Shown here: one piece after another, positions 54,936 to 64,000 of the stretch | Numbering within the stretch: the first letter of the stretch is position 1 | Layout: every line of letters starts with the position of its first letter | NCBI RefSeq assembly: GCF_013372165.1 | Contig: NZ_CP053828.1 | Location: 744,001 to 808,000, forward strand | From: Campylobacter hyointestinalis subsp. lawsonii | GTDB taxonomy: Bacteria; Campylobacterota; Campylobacteria; Campylobacterales; Campylobacteraceae | Direction of reading: 5' to 3' | Length of the DNA: 64,000 nucleotides | Notes under the pieces: model-generated | What the model was told of the DNA's origin: nothing | Databases searched by the model: none | What the model saw: the letters and a program-made list of their open reading frames with translations, nothing else | Position numbers and translations under genes: made by a program

Positions 54936-55774
54936 TTTTTAAATTTAAAAAGTTCTTTGAAGTCGAAAAATACTGTTATACCGCCGTTTATGCAAGGCAT
55001 AAGTTCGCATTCTGGATAATAAAACGTTATACCGAGCGGACTTATACTGAAATTTTCGTTAAATGTTATGTTGTTAAAATCAAAAAATTCATCTTTTGCT
55101 TCTGAGTCGTTTTGTACTGCGGCATCTGCTTTAAATTTGCTTAGAATTTTGCTTTTTAGTAAATTTATAGCTTCGCTTGAGTTTAAATCATAAACGCTTT
55201 TTATATCAAAATCACTCAGATCTTTGTTTAAAATAACTCTATTTTTAGTCTGAAAAGTAGGATGAACTCCGTTAAAATTTGATATAAAAGTTTGATAGTT
55301 TGTCACATTTTCGTCTATATAATTTATATAGCTTATAGACAAATAGTTTGAGTAAGGCTCATAAACCATAGTTTGGTTTTCATCAAATTCGCTTTTTATG
55401 AAGCATGTATTTTCATCATAGTAACTCAATACTTTGATCTTTTGTTTCTTGATGATCGGTAGGATTATCTTTTTAACTAGCATTTTTATCGTTACGTTTT
55501 CATCATTATACGAAACCTTTGCTATAGGAGAAAATACGATTTGGCTTTGTTCTTTTTTGCCTTCATATCTTTTATCTCCTACATAAAATATGAAATTATT
55601 TAGATCTATAGTCTCATCGCTATTTTCGTCGCCGCAATTTTTTATGATATTGTTATCTTTAAAATCATGGATATAGACCTTATAACTCTTATTTGCCGCA
55701 TATATAAACTCGCCACTAAAACTCTGCGCATAAATCAGACCAAAACAAACAAATAGTATGGCTAGGATTTTCAT
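54932..55774 (-). CDS. Secreted hypothetical protein, 280 residues
   Basis: A signal peptide (MKILAILFVCFGLIYAQ) is followed by a beta-rich periplasmic chain with two Cys near the C-terminus (YPECELMPCING). The family is not recognised. It sits between clpA and aat, overlapping both by 4 nt, a place shared by Campylobacter relatives, so co-transcription is strong; a link to proteolysis is not shown. Confidence 0.65.
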   Translation of the reverse strand: MKILAILFVCFGLIYAQSFSGEFIYAANKSYKVYIHDFKDNNIIKNCGDENSDETIDLNNFIFYVGDKRYEGKKEQSQIVFSPIAKVSYNDENVTIKMLVKKIILPIIKKQKIKVLSYYDENTCFIKSEFDENQTMVYEPYSNYLSISYINYIDENVTNYQTFISNFNGVHPTFQTKNRVILNKDLSDFDIKSVYDLNSSEAINLLKSKILSKFKADAAVQNDSEAKDEFFDFNNITFNENFSISPLGITFYYPECELMPCINGGITVFFDFKELFKFKK

Positions 55775-57849
55775 GGTCTGCCCTTGAAATCAAATTTAAA
55801 CTCTTTATCAAAGTCTATAGTTACTTTTTTGCTAGTCTTAAGCTTACCAAAAAGTAGCTCTTTTGCTAAAGTATTTATTATATTATCTTTGATAGCCCTT
55901 TTTAAATTTCTAGCACCAAACTCAGGATTATAGCCAATTCTTATGAGCTCTGTTATTGCTTTGCTGCTAAGTTTTATGCTTATTTTTGCCTCTTCGCTGG
56001 TCTTGCTAATAATTTTCGTGATTATTTTTTCAAGTATATCTTTGTTTAGAGGGTTAAAATATACGATTTTGTCTATGCGGTTTCTAAACTCTGATGCGAA
56101 GAAGTTGTTTATAGCGCGTCCTGTTTTGCTCTCTTCGTCTTTTTTAAAGCCCATAATAGGAGCCTCTTTTGTGCCTAAATTTGACGTCATTATAATGATT
56201 GTATTTTTAAAGTCGCTTCTGTTTCCTGCCCCGTCAGTTAGACTAGCGTTGTCAAAAATTTGTAAAAATATATTTAAAAGCTCGTCGTTTGCTTTTTCTA
56301 TCTCATCAAATAAAATAACGCTGTAAGGATGCTTTTTTACCATATTTGTCAAAAGTCCGCCATTTTCAAATCCGACATATCCAGGAGGTGAGCCGATCAG
56401 CCTTGAGACTGCGTGTTTTTCCATATATTCGCTCATATCGTAGCGTTCAAAATGCACGTTTAAAGCATTTGCTAGCTCGCGTGCTAGCTCACTTTTTCCT
56501 ACGCCACTACTTCCGGTAAATAAAAATACGCCAATAGGTCTATTTTTTTCATTTAATCCAGCATATGAGCAAAGTAGAGCGTCATTTATGCAATATATGG
56601 CTTCATCTTGACCGTAAATTTTTGAAGTTAGATTATTTTTTAAATTTTTTAATAATTTTGTTCTATCATCAGTGTTGTTTAAATTTGATATATTTGCTAT
56701 TTTTGAAACTATTTCTAGTATTAGCTTTTTGCTTATCTGCTTTTTGTGTTCTATAGAGGCTTTTGCTCCTGCTTCATCTATGATATCTATGGCACTATCA
56801 GGTAGAAATTTATCGCTCAAATACCTTTTTGCAAGACTGATGCTAAGTTTTAAAATCTCGTCGTTATAAGTAACGTTATGGAATTTTTCATAGGTTGATT
56901 TTAGTCCTTTTAGTATCAAAAAACACTCATCTTCACTAGGTTCGCTTACGTCTATCTTTGCAAATCTTCTAAGCAGGGCTCTGTCTTTGTTGAAGTTTCT
57001 AAACTCGCTATATGTAGTCGCCCCTATGCATCTTATGGTACCATTTGCAAGGTATGGTTTTAGCACGCTTGCTATATCTACTGCACTTTCGCCACCATTT
57101 TGATTTAGTATTGTGTGGATTTCATCGATAAAAAGTATGTTGTTTGGGTTGGATTTTAGTTTATCGATAAGGAATTTTAATCTCTCTTCAAGCTCGCCCC
57201 TGTATTTTGCTCCTGCTAAAAGCGAAACAAGATCAAATGAGTATATGACGCTATTTTTTAGCTTATCAGGTACATTGCCGTTTAATATCTTTTTTACTAT
57301 TCCTTGAACGATAGCTGTTTTTCCAACGCCGGCTTCTCCTACAAAGATAGGATTATTTTTTTTATGTCTGCAAAGTGTCTGTAAGGCTGTATTTATCTCG
57401 TCTTCTCTGCCTATGATAGGATCAAAACTGCTTGCTATCTCATTTAAATTTGTAGCAAAATACTCTATATCATCATCTAAATTTTCTTGCAAACCATGAA
57501 ATTTAAGGATCTCATAAGCCGTAGAATCTTTATCTTTTAAGATAAAATCAAAAAAATCATCTAAATCAAATTTATCTTTATTTACCGCTTCTGAGAGAAT
57601 TTCATTTAGCTTGTATGTAGGCATCGGGTTTTTGTTAGGAACGGCTTTTGGAAATCCGCTAAGTAAATTTTCTAAGTCCGCTTTTAAGGCTTCATGATCT
57701 TTTATATTTAAATTTGATAGTTTTTGTAAAAACTCTTCATCATCCATCAAAACATAGATTATATGTTCTATGCTGATATATTCGTGGGATTTAAGCGTGG
57801 CTATTTGATTTGCTGCTTTTATGATATTTGATAATTTAGGATCTAGCAT
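55771..57849 (-). CDS. clpA: ATP-dependent protease ATPase subunit ClpA
   Basis: ClpA unfolds substrates and feeds them to ClpP. The 692 residues have the N-domain, Walker A motifs [11 protein letters not shown] (first) and GSSGVGKSEL (second), and GSPPGYVGFENGG. There is no long coiled-coil middle domain, which separates it from ClpB at 32087. I chose the ATG at 57849, giving a start MLDPKLSNIIK that fits the family; an upstream ATG would add seven residues. It overlaps the clpS stop. Confidence 0.94.
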   Translation of the reverse strand: MLDPKLSNIIKAANQIATLKSHEYISIEHIIYVLMDDEEFLQKLSNLNIKDHEALKADLENLLSGFPKAVPNKNPMPTYKLNEILSEAVNKDKFDLDDFFDFILKDKDSTAYEILKFHGLQENLDDDIEYFATNLNEIASSFDPIIGREDEINTALQTLCRHKKNNPIFVGEAGVGKTAIVQGIVKKILNGNVPDKLKNSVIYSFDLVSLLAGAKYRGELEERLKFLIDKLKSNPNNILFIDEIHTILNQNGGESAVDIASVLKPYLANGTIRCIGATTYSEFRNFNKDRALLRRFAKIDVSEPSEDECFLILKGLKSTYEKFHNVTYNDEILKLSISLAKRYLSDKFLPDSAIDIIDEAGAKASIEHKKQISKKLILEIVSKIANISNLNNTDDRTKLLKNLKNNLTSKIYGQDEAIYCINDALLCSYAGLNEKNRPIGVFLFTGSSGVGKSELARELANALNVHFERYDMSEYMEKHAVSRLIGSPPGYVGFENGGLLTNMVKKHPYSVILFDEIEKANDELLNIFLQIFDNASLTDGAGNRSDFKNTIIIMTSNLGTKEAPIMGFKKDEESKTGRAINNFFASEFRNRIDKIVYFNPLNKDILEKIITKIISKTSEEAKISIKLSSKAITELIRIGYNPEFGARNLKRAIKDNIINTLAKELLFGKLKTSKKVTIDFDKEFKFDFKGRP

Positions 57850-58148
57850 TACTCTTCTTTTAAAATACATTTTAACGGAAAACCGTTTGTTTTGGCTAAA
57901 TTTAAAACCTGTAGTTGTTTTGTTTTAGCAATTTCTTTTGTATATATGCCGCAAACCGCACTTCCTATCTCGTGGATTTTTAGCATTAAATTTATAGCCT
58001 CATTACTGCTTTTAGAAAATATCTCTACTAAGATAAATACCACAAAATCCATAGTCGTGACATTGTCATTTAGCAGTATCACTTTGTATAAATTTGGTTT
58101 AAAATCTTTTGTTTTTAGTTTTAGTAAAGATGCTTTTTTAGTTTGCAC
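57849..58148 (-). CDS. clpS: ClpA adaptor ClpS
   Basis: A 99-residue adaptor that delivers N-degron substrates to ClpA. The motif YKVILLNDNVTTMDFVVFIL contains the Asn-Asp pair that binds the N-terminal residue, and the MLKIHEIGSAVCGIYTKEIA block follows. It is coupled to clpA (shared base) and lies downstream of the TlpA-like gene with an 11-nt overlap. Confidence 0.95.
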   Translation of the reverse strand: MQTKKASLLKLKTKDFKPNLYKVILLNDNVTTMDFVVFILVEIFSKSSNEAINLMLKIHEIGSAVCGIYTKEIAKTKQLQVLNLAKTNGFPLKCILKEE

Positions 58149-58734
58149 TTTTAATCCTACTTATATCTTTGCTTATCACATCTGTGCTTATGCTTCCTAG
58201 GTAAAATTTATTTCCTTGTTTGCCTTCTAGCGTATCTGTGAGTATTTGATAAACTCCATTTTTAAATACGACTTTAAATGGAATTTGCAAAGCGTGTTTA
58301 TAGTCTATATCTTTTAAAATTTGATCAACTATACGCGCGTTTTCATCGCTGTTTGCTATAAAATAATATGCATTATATTTTTTTGAAAAGTTCTCTACGA
58401 CGTCTTTGTCGCTTATTTTTTCAAAGTGTATAAGTCCTATAAGCATAAAATCCTCACTATTTTTAAGCTGATAGTCCATAAGATGAGGCGCTTCTTTTTG
58501 GCATGGGACGCAGTAGGTTCCAAATATATCTATCATAACTATTTTATCGCTTCCTTTTAGTTTAAATCCGTGCTCGCTTCTAACTAAGGTAGCTTTAGCG
58601 CCGACTACGCTAGTAAGCTCTATCTCATCGCCTACTTTATATGGTTTGAAACTAGGTTCGCTTGAAACATCACTTTGGCTACAACCTGTTAGGAGCATAA
58701 TGCAAAAACTAAGCATAAACACTATTTTTTTCAT
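58138..58734 (-). CDS. TlpA-like thioredoxin-fold lipoprotein
   Basis: A 198-residue lipoprotein: the signal sequence ends LLTGC (Cys 18). The thioredoxin fold holds the active-site CVPC in IFGTYCVPCQKEAPHL. It probably reduces or exchanges disulfides in the periplasm, for instance in cytochrome c maturation; the partner is unknown. It follows smpB by 13 nt. Confidence 0.85.
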   Translation of the reverse strand: MKKIVFMLSFCIMLLTGCSQSDVSSEPSFKPYKVGDEIELTSVVGAKATLVRSEHGFKLKGSDKIVMIDIFGTYCVPCQKEAPHLMDYQLKNSEDFMLIGLIHFEKISDKDVVENFSKKYNAYYFIANSDENARIVDQILKDIDYKHALQIPFKVVFKNGVYQILTDTLEGKQGNKFYLGSISTDVISKDISRIKSAN

Positions 58735-58747
58735 ATTTCTTCCTTTT

Positions 58748-59203
58748 TTATAAATATCTTTTTATGGCGGCGCGAGCTTCTAAATCTGCCTCTTTTTTCT
58801 TTATCGCCTCTCTTTTATCATGTAAATTTTTACCTTTTGCAAGAGCGATGGTAGCTTTTACTATATTTTTACTGCTAAGATACAGCGACAGAGCGACTAT
58901 AGTAAGTCCTTCTGTGCTTACTTGACCAAATAGTTTATCTATCTGCCTTTTATGCATAAGAAGTTTTCTAGGAGCTCTTTCGTCAGGTTTAAAGTGCATA
59001 TTTGTGGTATTAAGATGGCTTATGTGAGCATTTAGCAAAAATATTTCACCGCGAATTATGCGCACGAAACTATCTTTTAAATTTGCTCTACCGGCTCTTA
59101 AGGCTTTGACTTCGCTACCTTTTAGCACAATTCCAGCTTCAAAAGTTTCAAGTATGGTGTAGTCGTGAAATGCTTTTTTATTTCTTGCTAAATCTTTTGC
59201 CAT
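58748..59203 (-). CDS. smpB: SsrA-binding protein SmpB
   Basis: A 151-residue partner of tmRNA in ribosome rescue. The OB fold shows [20 protein letters not shown] and NAHISHL; the C-terminal basic tail [20 protein letters not shown] fits the decoding centre. Its RNA partner ssrA is at 9796-10157. The spacer 59204-59359 to ispE holds no gene. Confidence 0.97.
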   Translation of the reverse strand: MAKDLARNKKAFHDYTILETFEAGIVLKGSEVKALRAGRANLKDSFVRIIRGEIFLLNAHISHLNTTNMHFKPDERAPRKLLMHKRQIDKLFGQVSTEGLTIVALSLYLSSKNIVKATIALAKGKNLHDKREAIKKKEADLEARAAIKRYL

Positions 59204-59359
59204 AAACTCTCTTTCTATAAGGTTGGTGATTATATCAAAAAATGATAAAATATTTTATAAATTTACTGCTTTTGTTCTTTTAATGTTACACTAAAATCAG
59301 AAGTTTAAAGGCTTAAAGTAACGTAAAACTTATAATCACTCAAATATCTAGTACTAAAT

Positions 59360-60097
59360 TCATTTTAAAATAAATTTAGTGCTTCCACTTCCGCTTAAAA
59401 ACTCGTTTTGCTTAACGATTAAATTTGGATAAAGTTGCAAGCAAGGTCTTAATAAGTCGTTTAATTCATAATTTTGGTATGAATGTAAAATCTCATTTGA
59501 GCTAAGTTGTTCTAAATTTTTAGCTAAGTTTATATCAAATTTGAAAAAGTTTTGTCTAAATTCTCTAAACACTTTTGGAGTAGAGCAGAAAATATCGCTT
59601 GTTATAATCCCTAAATTTGGTACGTCATCATAGAAGTTTTCTACTATTTCACCAATTCCGCTGACATTTGCACTTTTGAACTCACTAACAAAAAATGCAA
59701 CGTCTGCGCCTATATTTTTGCTGATTTTCATAAGCTTTTCTTTTGGTATTTTTAAATTTAACTCTTCATTTGCTAAATTTAAAAAAGCCGCTGCGTTAGA
59801 GCTTCCACCACCAAGTCCGCCACCACAAGGGATCTTTTTTATGAGCTTTACTTGATGAGTTGTAAAAAATTCGTCTAGTTCATTTTTAAAGCCTAAGTTT
59901 TCTAGGGAAATTCTTGCTTTTTTGATGATATTTTCTGGTATGTGGTCATCTTTGATGAACTCATCTGTTGTTTTTTTTATAAAATTTATCTCATCATATA
60001 ATTCTTCAAATAGCACAAAACGCGAGATTATCTCATGGTAATCCCCACGAGTTCCTATTATTTTTAAAAATATATTTAGTTTTGCGTAACTTCTCAT
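59360..60097 (-). CDS. ispE: 4-diphosphocytidyl-2-C-methyl-D-erythritol kinase
   Basis: IspE phosphorylates CDP-methylerythritol in the non-mevalonate isoprenoid pathway. The GHMP-kinase ATP loop is PCGGGLGGGSSNAAAFL, and the N-terminus has AKLNIFLKIIGTRGDYHEI. At 245 residues it is slightly short, as in other epsilonproteobacteria. It overlaps csrA by 4 nt. Confidence 0.93.
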   Translation of the reverse strand: MRSYAKLNIFLKIIGTRGDYHEIISRFVLFEELYDEINFIKKTTDEFIKDDHIPENIIKKARISLENLGFKNELDEFFTTHQVKLIKKIPCGGGLGGGSSNAAAFLNLANEELNLKIPKEKLMKISKNIGADVAFFVSEFKSANVSGIGEIVENFYDDVPNLGIITSDIFCSTPKVFREFRQNFFKFDINLAKNLEQLSSNEILHSYQNYELNDLLRPCLQLYPNLIVKQNEFLSGSGSTKFILK

Positions 60098-60321
60098 TTT
60101 TGAAACTTTTTACTTAGTTCATCAAGCGAATTTTTACCAGTTGCACTAGCTTTTTGGTTTGAGATTGCTACTTCACTCACTAGTTCGCTTCTTAAAATAA
60201 GAATGCTTTTAGGTGCTTCTATGCCTATTTTTACGCTATTTTTTGAAGATTCTATTATTTTGATCTCTATATCTGCGCCAATTTGCACGGCTTCACCATT
60301 TTTTCTAGTCAATATAAGCAT
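60094..60321 (-). CDS. csrA: Carbon storage regulator CsrA
   Basis: A 75-residue mRNA-binding translational regulator (MLILTRKNGEAVQIG start; IGIEAPKSILILRSEL core). In Campylobacter it controls flagellin and other mRNAs with FliW as antagonist. It begins 17 nt before the truB stop and overlaps ispE by 4 nt. Confidence 0.95.
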   Translation of the reverse strand: MLILTRKNGEAVQIGADIEIKIIESSKNSVKIGIEAPKSILILRSELVSEVAISNQKASATGKNSLDELSKKFQK

Positions 60322-61138
60322 TTTTTACCTTATTTAAACGATATGAAATCACGCCGTTTTTTATCTCGATTATGCTAAAAAACTCATCAAATTTAACCAA
60401 ATAAACCCCATCTGTCTTTATGCTAAACTCAAAAACTTCTAGCTTTTTGCCATCTTTTATATTTTTTGGATTACCAAGATACGAGTTTGTTTTTAGGCTA
60501 AGAAATTTAGTAGGATCTAGCTCTTTTTCATTTTCATAGACGAACTTTCCCTCACTTACTCTTTTTAATGCACTTAAAGTTGCATTTACGCCTAGTTTTT
60601 TAGCAAAAATCTGAGCATAAGATCTTATATAAGAGCCTTCGCTAACGCTTAGACGAAGTGTTAAAAACGGATGTGAATAGTTTAAAATTTCACAGCTAAA
60701 AATCTGCATTTCGCAAGGCTTTAGCTCAAATTTCTCATCTTTTCTTGCTAGTTCATAAGCCCTTTTTCCGTCAATTTTTTTTGCACTAAATTTAGGCGGG
60801 ATATACTTTATATTTCCTAGTAAATTTGATCTGACTATCTCTAAACTCTGCATAGAAAATGGTTTTAAAACATCGACTTTTGTTATGTTTTCATTATCTA
60901 AACTTTCACAAAATGCCCCTAGCCAGATAGTTGTTTCATATACTTTTGGAGACTTTGCTAGGTAGTTAAAAAGCCTTGTATAATTTCCAAATGCCACTAT
61001 CAAAACTCCACTTGCAAAAGGATCTAAAGTGCCAGAATATCCTGCTTTTTTTACGCCGTATTTTCTTTTTAACCTGCTTAAAAAATAGTTACTAGAAACA
61101 GCGGTTGGTTTATTTGCTACAAATAGTCGCTCTATCAC
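60305..61138 (-). CDS. truB: tRNA pseudouridine synthase B
   Basis: TruB makes pseudouridine 55 in tRNAs. The catalytic Asp is in GYSGTLDPFASGVLIVAFG (D43 region), and SEGSYIRSYAQIFAKKLG is the second conserved block. At 277 residues the C-terminal part is the usual shorter epsilonproteobacterial form. It overlaps the helicase gene by 4 nt. Confidence 0.94.
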   Translation of the reverse strand: MIERLFVANKPTAVSSNYFLSRLKRKYGVKKAGYSGTLDPFASGVLIVAFGNYTRLFNYLAKSPKVYETTIWLGAFCESLDNENITKVDVLKPFSMQSLEIVRSNLLGNIKYIPPKFSAKKIDGKRAYELARKDEKFELKPCEMQIFSCEILNYSHPFLTLRLSVSEGSYIRSYAQIFAKKLGVNATLSALKRVSEGKFVYENEKELDPTKFLSLKTNSYLGNPKNIKDGKKLEVFEFSIKTDGVYLVKFDEFFSIIEIKNGVISYRLNKVKNAYID

Positions 61139-63192
61139 AGTACTTTTTCCACAAAACTAGACATTATATCTTTGACGTTTCCGCCAAAATTTATTCTAAG
61201 CTTAAACTCTGATTTGACCTTTGTTACTTCCATAACTCTGCCTATACCAAAAATCTTATGTTTGATAAGATCACCTTTTTTAAATTCATTGCTACTTTCT
61301 ATGACAAGTGAGCCTTCGCATAGTCCAGCTTCGCTTAAGAATCTTGATTTATTAAGTCTAGTTCTTTGTCCTTTATAAAAGCGTGAGTTTGAATATGATA
61401 GGTTAAGCCCACTTTTTGCTCTTGTGATGGCGACATACGCAAGGCGTCTTTCTTCTTCGATATCGCTTCCATCTCCGATAAGTGGAAAAAATCCCTCTTC
61501 AAGCCCGATGACAAAAAGATGCTCAAACTCAAGCCCTTTGCTAGCATGAACGCTCATTATAGAGATAGCGTCATCGCTAATTCTATCTTGTTCGCTTTGC
61601 AAAGAGAGTTCATTTAAAAACTCTTCTAGCTCAAAATTTGGTGAGTTTAGAATTTGATCTTTTAAAAGTGCGTAAAATTCGTCTATATTTGCTACTCTAT
61701 CGACGCCATCAGGCATATTTTTATAGTATTCTTTTATACCAAAACTCTTATCTAGATCGCTTAAAAGATCATAAGGTGTTTTATCTTTTAGATCTCTTAG
61801 TGAGTTTGCAAAATCTAGTAAATTTAAGCGTAGTTTTTTGCCTACTACATCATCGTCTATCATATATAAAGCGTTGTAAATAGAGGTCTTGTTCTCATAA
61901 GCAAATTTTTCCAGCTTTGCAAGACTTACTTTTCCAAGTCCGCGTTTTGGTCTGTTTATGACTCTATTTAGTGAAAAATCATCATTTGGATTTAATACAA
62001 GTCTTAGATAAGCGACTATATCTTTTATCTCCATTCTTTCATAAAACTTTACTCCGCCAACCATTTTATATGGGATTTTGGCTTTATTTAAGCCGTCTTC
62101 TAAGCTACGAGATAGAGCATTTACCCTATAAAGTATGGCGATCTCATTAGCTTTTATTCCGCTAGAAAGTAGCTTTGTGATATGCTCTGATATGACTTTG
62201 GCTTCTATATTTTCGTCTGCGTTTTCTATGATTAAGATAGGATTAGTATCTTTTTTGGTGCTTATAAGCTTTTTGCCTAAACGACTTCTGTTGTGGTCTA
62301 TTAGATCATTTGCAGCTTTTAAGATAGATGGAGTTGAGCGATAGTTTTCTTCTAGTTTTACTAGTTTGACATCTTTAAATTGATCTTTGAAATTTAGTAT
62401 ATTTTCTATCCTTGCGCCACGCCAACCATAAATGCTTTGATCATCATCTCCGACTACAACTAAATTTTCGTGTGTTAAGCAGAGTTTTCTAAGGAGTTTG
62501 TATTGTAAATCGTTTGTGTCTTGATACTCATCTACCATTATATATTGATATCTATTTGATATTTGGGTTGCTAGTTCATTATTTAAACTAAGGATTTTAT
62601 AAGTTAGCACTAAAAGATCGTCAAAATCGACGAGATTATTTGATGCTAGATACTCTTCATATAGCTTATAGGCATTTGCTATTTTTTCATAATTATCTTT
62701 TGTAAATTCATTTTCTGCGCTTAGTTTTGAACTATTTAAAATATCTTTTTCGCTCAAAAGCAAGTTCTTATATCTAGAAATTTCGTTTGAGATAATAGAA
62801 GCTGGAATATTTGTTTCTATATCTTTTATGATCTTTTTTTTATCATCAGAATCTATGATAACAAAGTTGTTTTTTCTACCTAGTTCGTTTATGTAAAACT
62901 TTAAAAACAAAAGCCCAAATTTATGAAACGTACAGAGTAGGGGCGCACATGGTAAATTTGTATTTAGTAAATTCATAGCTCTATTTTTCATAGTGCTAGC
63001 GGCTTTGTTTGTAAAAGTAAGGGTTAGAGTATTTAAAGGGTCTATGCCTACTTCACTTATGAGATAAGCTAAGCGTGAAGTGATTGTTTTTGTTTTGCCA
63101 CTCCCTGCACCTGCAAGGATAAGCATCGCACCATCTATATGAGTAGCAGCGTCTCTTTGAGCTTCATTTAAAGAATCTAATAAATTATCCAT
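61135..63192 (-). CDS. uvrD: UvrD/PcrA-type DNA helicase
   Basis: A 685-residue superfamily 1A 3'-5' helicase in DNA repair and replication. Walker A LAGAGSGKTKTIT lies near residue 26, Walker B MVDEYQDTND near 220, then VGDDDQSIYGWRGARI, SIMSVHASKGLEFEHLF and AYVAITRAKSGLNLSYSNSR. It heads the minus-strand run through truB, csrA, ispE and beyond. Confidence 0.95.
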   Translation of the reverse strand: MDNLLDSLNEAQRDAATHIDGAMLILAGAGSGKTKTITSRLAYLISEVGIDPLNTLTLTFTNKAASTMKNRAMNLLNTNLPCAPLLCTFHKFGLLFLKFYINELGRKNNFVIIDSDDKKKIIKDIETNIPASIISNEISRYKNLLLSEKDILNSSKLSAENEFTKDNYEKIANAYKLYEEYLASNNLVDFDDLLVLTYKILSLNNELATQISNRYQYIMVDEYQDTNDLQYKLLRKLCLTHENLVVVGDDDQSIYGWRGARIENILNFKDQFKDVKLVKLEENYRSTPSILKAANDLIDHNRSRLGKKLISTKKDTNPILIIENADENIEAKVISEHITKLLSSGIKANEIAILYRVNALSRSLEDGLNKAKIPYKMVGGVKFYERMEIKDIVAYLRLVLNPNDDFSLNRVINRPKRGLGKVSLAKLEKFAYENKTSIYNALYMIDDDVVGKKLRLNLLDFANSLRDLKDKTPYDLLSDLDKSFGIKEYYKNMPDGVDRVANIDEFYALLKDQILNSPNFELEEFLNELSLQSEQDRISDDAISIMSVHASKGLEFEHLFVIGLEEGFFPLIGDGSDIEEERRLAYVAITRAKSGLNLSYSNSRFYKGQRTRLNKSRFLSEAGLCEGSLVIESSNEFKKGDLIKHKIFGIGRVMEVTKVKSEFKLRINFGGNVKDIMSSFVEKVL

Positions 63193-63435
63193 ACTATCAT
63201 TTTCGCTTTTAAATTTAAGTATTTCATTATATCATAGTTAAACTTTTAAACGTTTTAATACATTAAGGATAAAAATCATCTTGTAATTTTATATATAATT
63301 TGTTACATAACTAAACACAATATTTAATATAATAGAGATAAATTGTCAAAATAGTTATTTTAAAACTAAATTTTAAAGCTATGGTTATATAATTGTCAAA
63401 AAATATAAGGATAATTGATAATATAAGGGATAAAT

Positions 63436-64000
63436 ATGATTAATGAATTTAACAAGATCTACACTTTTATGGCTATAGTAAAAGAAAGAAGCTTTTCTAA
63501 GGCATCGCAAATCTTGGGTATTTCTCAGCCTGCTGTTACTTTGCAGATAAAAAAGTTAGAAGAGATGCTTGGGGCTACTCTTATTATGAGAAAGAAAAAT
63601 GGTATTATCTTGACAAAAGAGGGTGAAAAGTTTTATAAGCTTTGCTTGAAATTTGAAGGTGCTATGTTTAGATTTAAAGAAGAGGCTGGACATATCAAAG
63701 ATGCGAAAACTCCGATCGTAGTCGCTACGGATGTTTTATTAGGAGAGACTGTTTTGCCTATGATGCTTGATAAAATTTGTGATATAGCAGATAGTAGTTT
63801 GGATATAAAGATTACCGATCATACAAATTTGCTTCCTTATTTGCTAGATAGAAGATGTGATTTTGTTTTGATGGCTGATAAAATTTATAACGAACAGCTC
63901 GTGTTTAAAGAGCTATTTGAATACAATGTCGTCCTTGTATCAAATTTCAAACAAAATTTAGCTATAAAGATCAACGATCTAGAAAAACATCTTTTTATAA
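63436..64000 (+). CDS. LysR-family transcriptional regulator (C-terminus cut by window edge)
   Basis: From ATG 63436 with AAGGGA upstream, 188 residues are seen. The N-terminal winged helix-turn-helix is clear (FMAIVKERSFSKASQILGIS then QPAVTLQIKKLEE), followed by the first part of the effector-binding domain (IVVATDVLLGETVLPMMLDK). Its target is unknown; it is divergent from uvrD, with the promoter region at 63193-63435. Confidence 0.9.
   Translation, partial: MINEFNKIYTFMAIVKERSFSKASQILGISQPAVTLQIKKLEEMLGATLIMRKKNGIILTKEGEKFYKLCLKFEGAMFRFKEEAGHIKDAKTPIVVATDVLLGETVLPMMLDKICDIADSSLDIKITDHTNLLPYLLDRRCDFVLMADKIYNEQLVFKELFEYNVVLVSNFKQNLAIKINDLEKHLFI

Noticed and set aside
59204-59359. Small RNA between smpB and ispE
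   Set aside because: AT-rich spacer with no clear promoter-terminator pair.
1-64000. CRISPR arrays, tRNA and rRNA genes
   Set aside because: No regularly spaced direct repeats and no cloverleaf-like sequences were seen in the intergenic regions; a scan with tRNAscan-SE and a CRISPR finder would confirm this.

Overview
This 64 kb window is a low-GC chromosomal segment of an epsilonproteobacterium, almost certainly a Campylobacter. The evidence is a tmRNA encoding the tag ANNVKFAPAYAKAA, the AT-rich codon use, gene neighbourhoods known from Campylobacter (ctpA-purC-purS-purQ-SH3 protein-plsC; alaS-maf-pbp; flgB-flgC-fliE-pbp; aat/clpA/clpS/tlpA/smpB/ispE/csrA/truB/uvrD), a GGAAC-N5-TTGCTT sigma-54 promoter, and poly-G tracts inside genes. 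I lean to the C. fetus/C. hyointestinalis/C. iguaniorum lineage; that narrower placement is inference. No rRNA, tRNA or CRISPR array was recognised.

Layout. 1-4.0 kb: rimO (cut by the window edge), panC, prfB, a small hypothetical and a Sel1-like lipoprotein. 4.0-9.8 kb: an accessory and decayed region ending at the 3' end of ssrA (tmRNA, 9.8-10.16 kb). It holds a candidate RiPP operon (radical SAM/SPASM maturase, beta-solenoid protein and two short Cys-containing peptide genes too short for ordinary gene calling), then a frameshifted XRE regulator, fragments of a phage head protein and of a RelA/SpoT-domain protein, an intact AraC regulator and broken gene remnants. 10.2-17.2 kb: an Hpt-like protein without its His, panB, rhodanese, ruvB, an AI-2E permease and a four-gene Mla/MCE lipid-transport operon. 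17.2-18.3 kb: a dead IS256-type transposase. 18.3-26.4 kb: fliP, an AEC transporter, class II DAHP synthase, plsC, an SH3 protein, purQ, purS, purC and ctp. 26.8-32.0 kb: a TonB-dependent receptor with a G9 tract, plus an ABC transporter with a DUF4857-type protein. 32.1-34.7 kb: clpB with an HspR-like operator. 35-40.6 kb: small secreted and membrane proteins and a redox module (flavoprotein, Crp/Fnr regulator, four-cluster ferredoxin, cytochrome b, SLAC1/TehA-type transporter). 40.7-44.2 kb: ffh-rpsP-khpA-rimM-trmD-rplS. 44.3-54.3 kb: cupin, PBP1A, maf, a membrane protein, alaS, hemH, PBP2/FtsI and fliE-flgC-flgB. 54.3-63.2 kb: a long minus-strand run of protein-quality-control and housekeeping genes. 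63.4 kb to the end: a truncated LysR regulator.

The most notable find is the locus at 4551-6854 (minus strand). A radical SAM protein with a C-terminal SPASM-type Cys cluster carries a G10 tract at codons 19-22, so it is probably phase-variable. It is translationally coupled (ATGA) to a protein with six Asn-Asn motifs, five of them exactly 18 residues apart. Two short genes with strong ribosome binding sites follow. Both start MKID; they align without gaps over 33-34 codons and share G21, C25, N30 and C33. The second has an in-frame TGA at codon 17, followed by a stable hairpin with several features of a bacterial SECIS element. It is either a recoded, possibly selenocysteine-containing precursor or a precursor killed by one nonsense change. 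I know of no described system with exactly this composition, but could not search.

Other genes that act together: SmpB (58.7 kb) is the partner of the tmRNA (9.8 kb). Aat, ClpS and ClpA form an N-degron degradation set. PanB and PanC belong to pantothenate synthesis. PurC, PurS and PurQ belong to purine synthesis.
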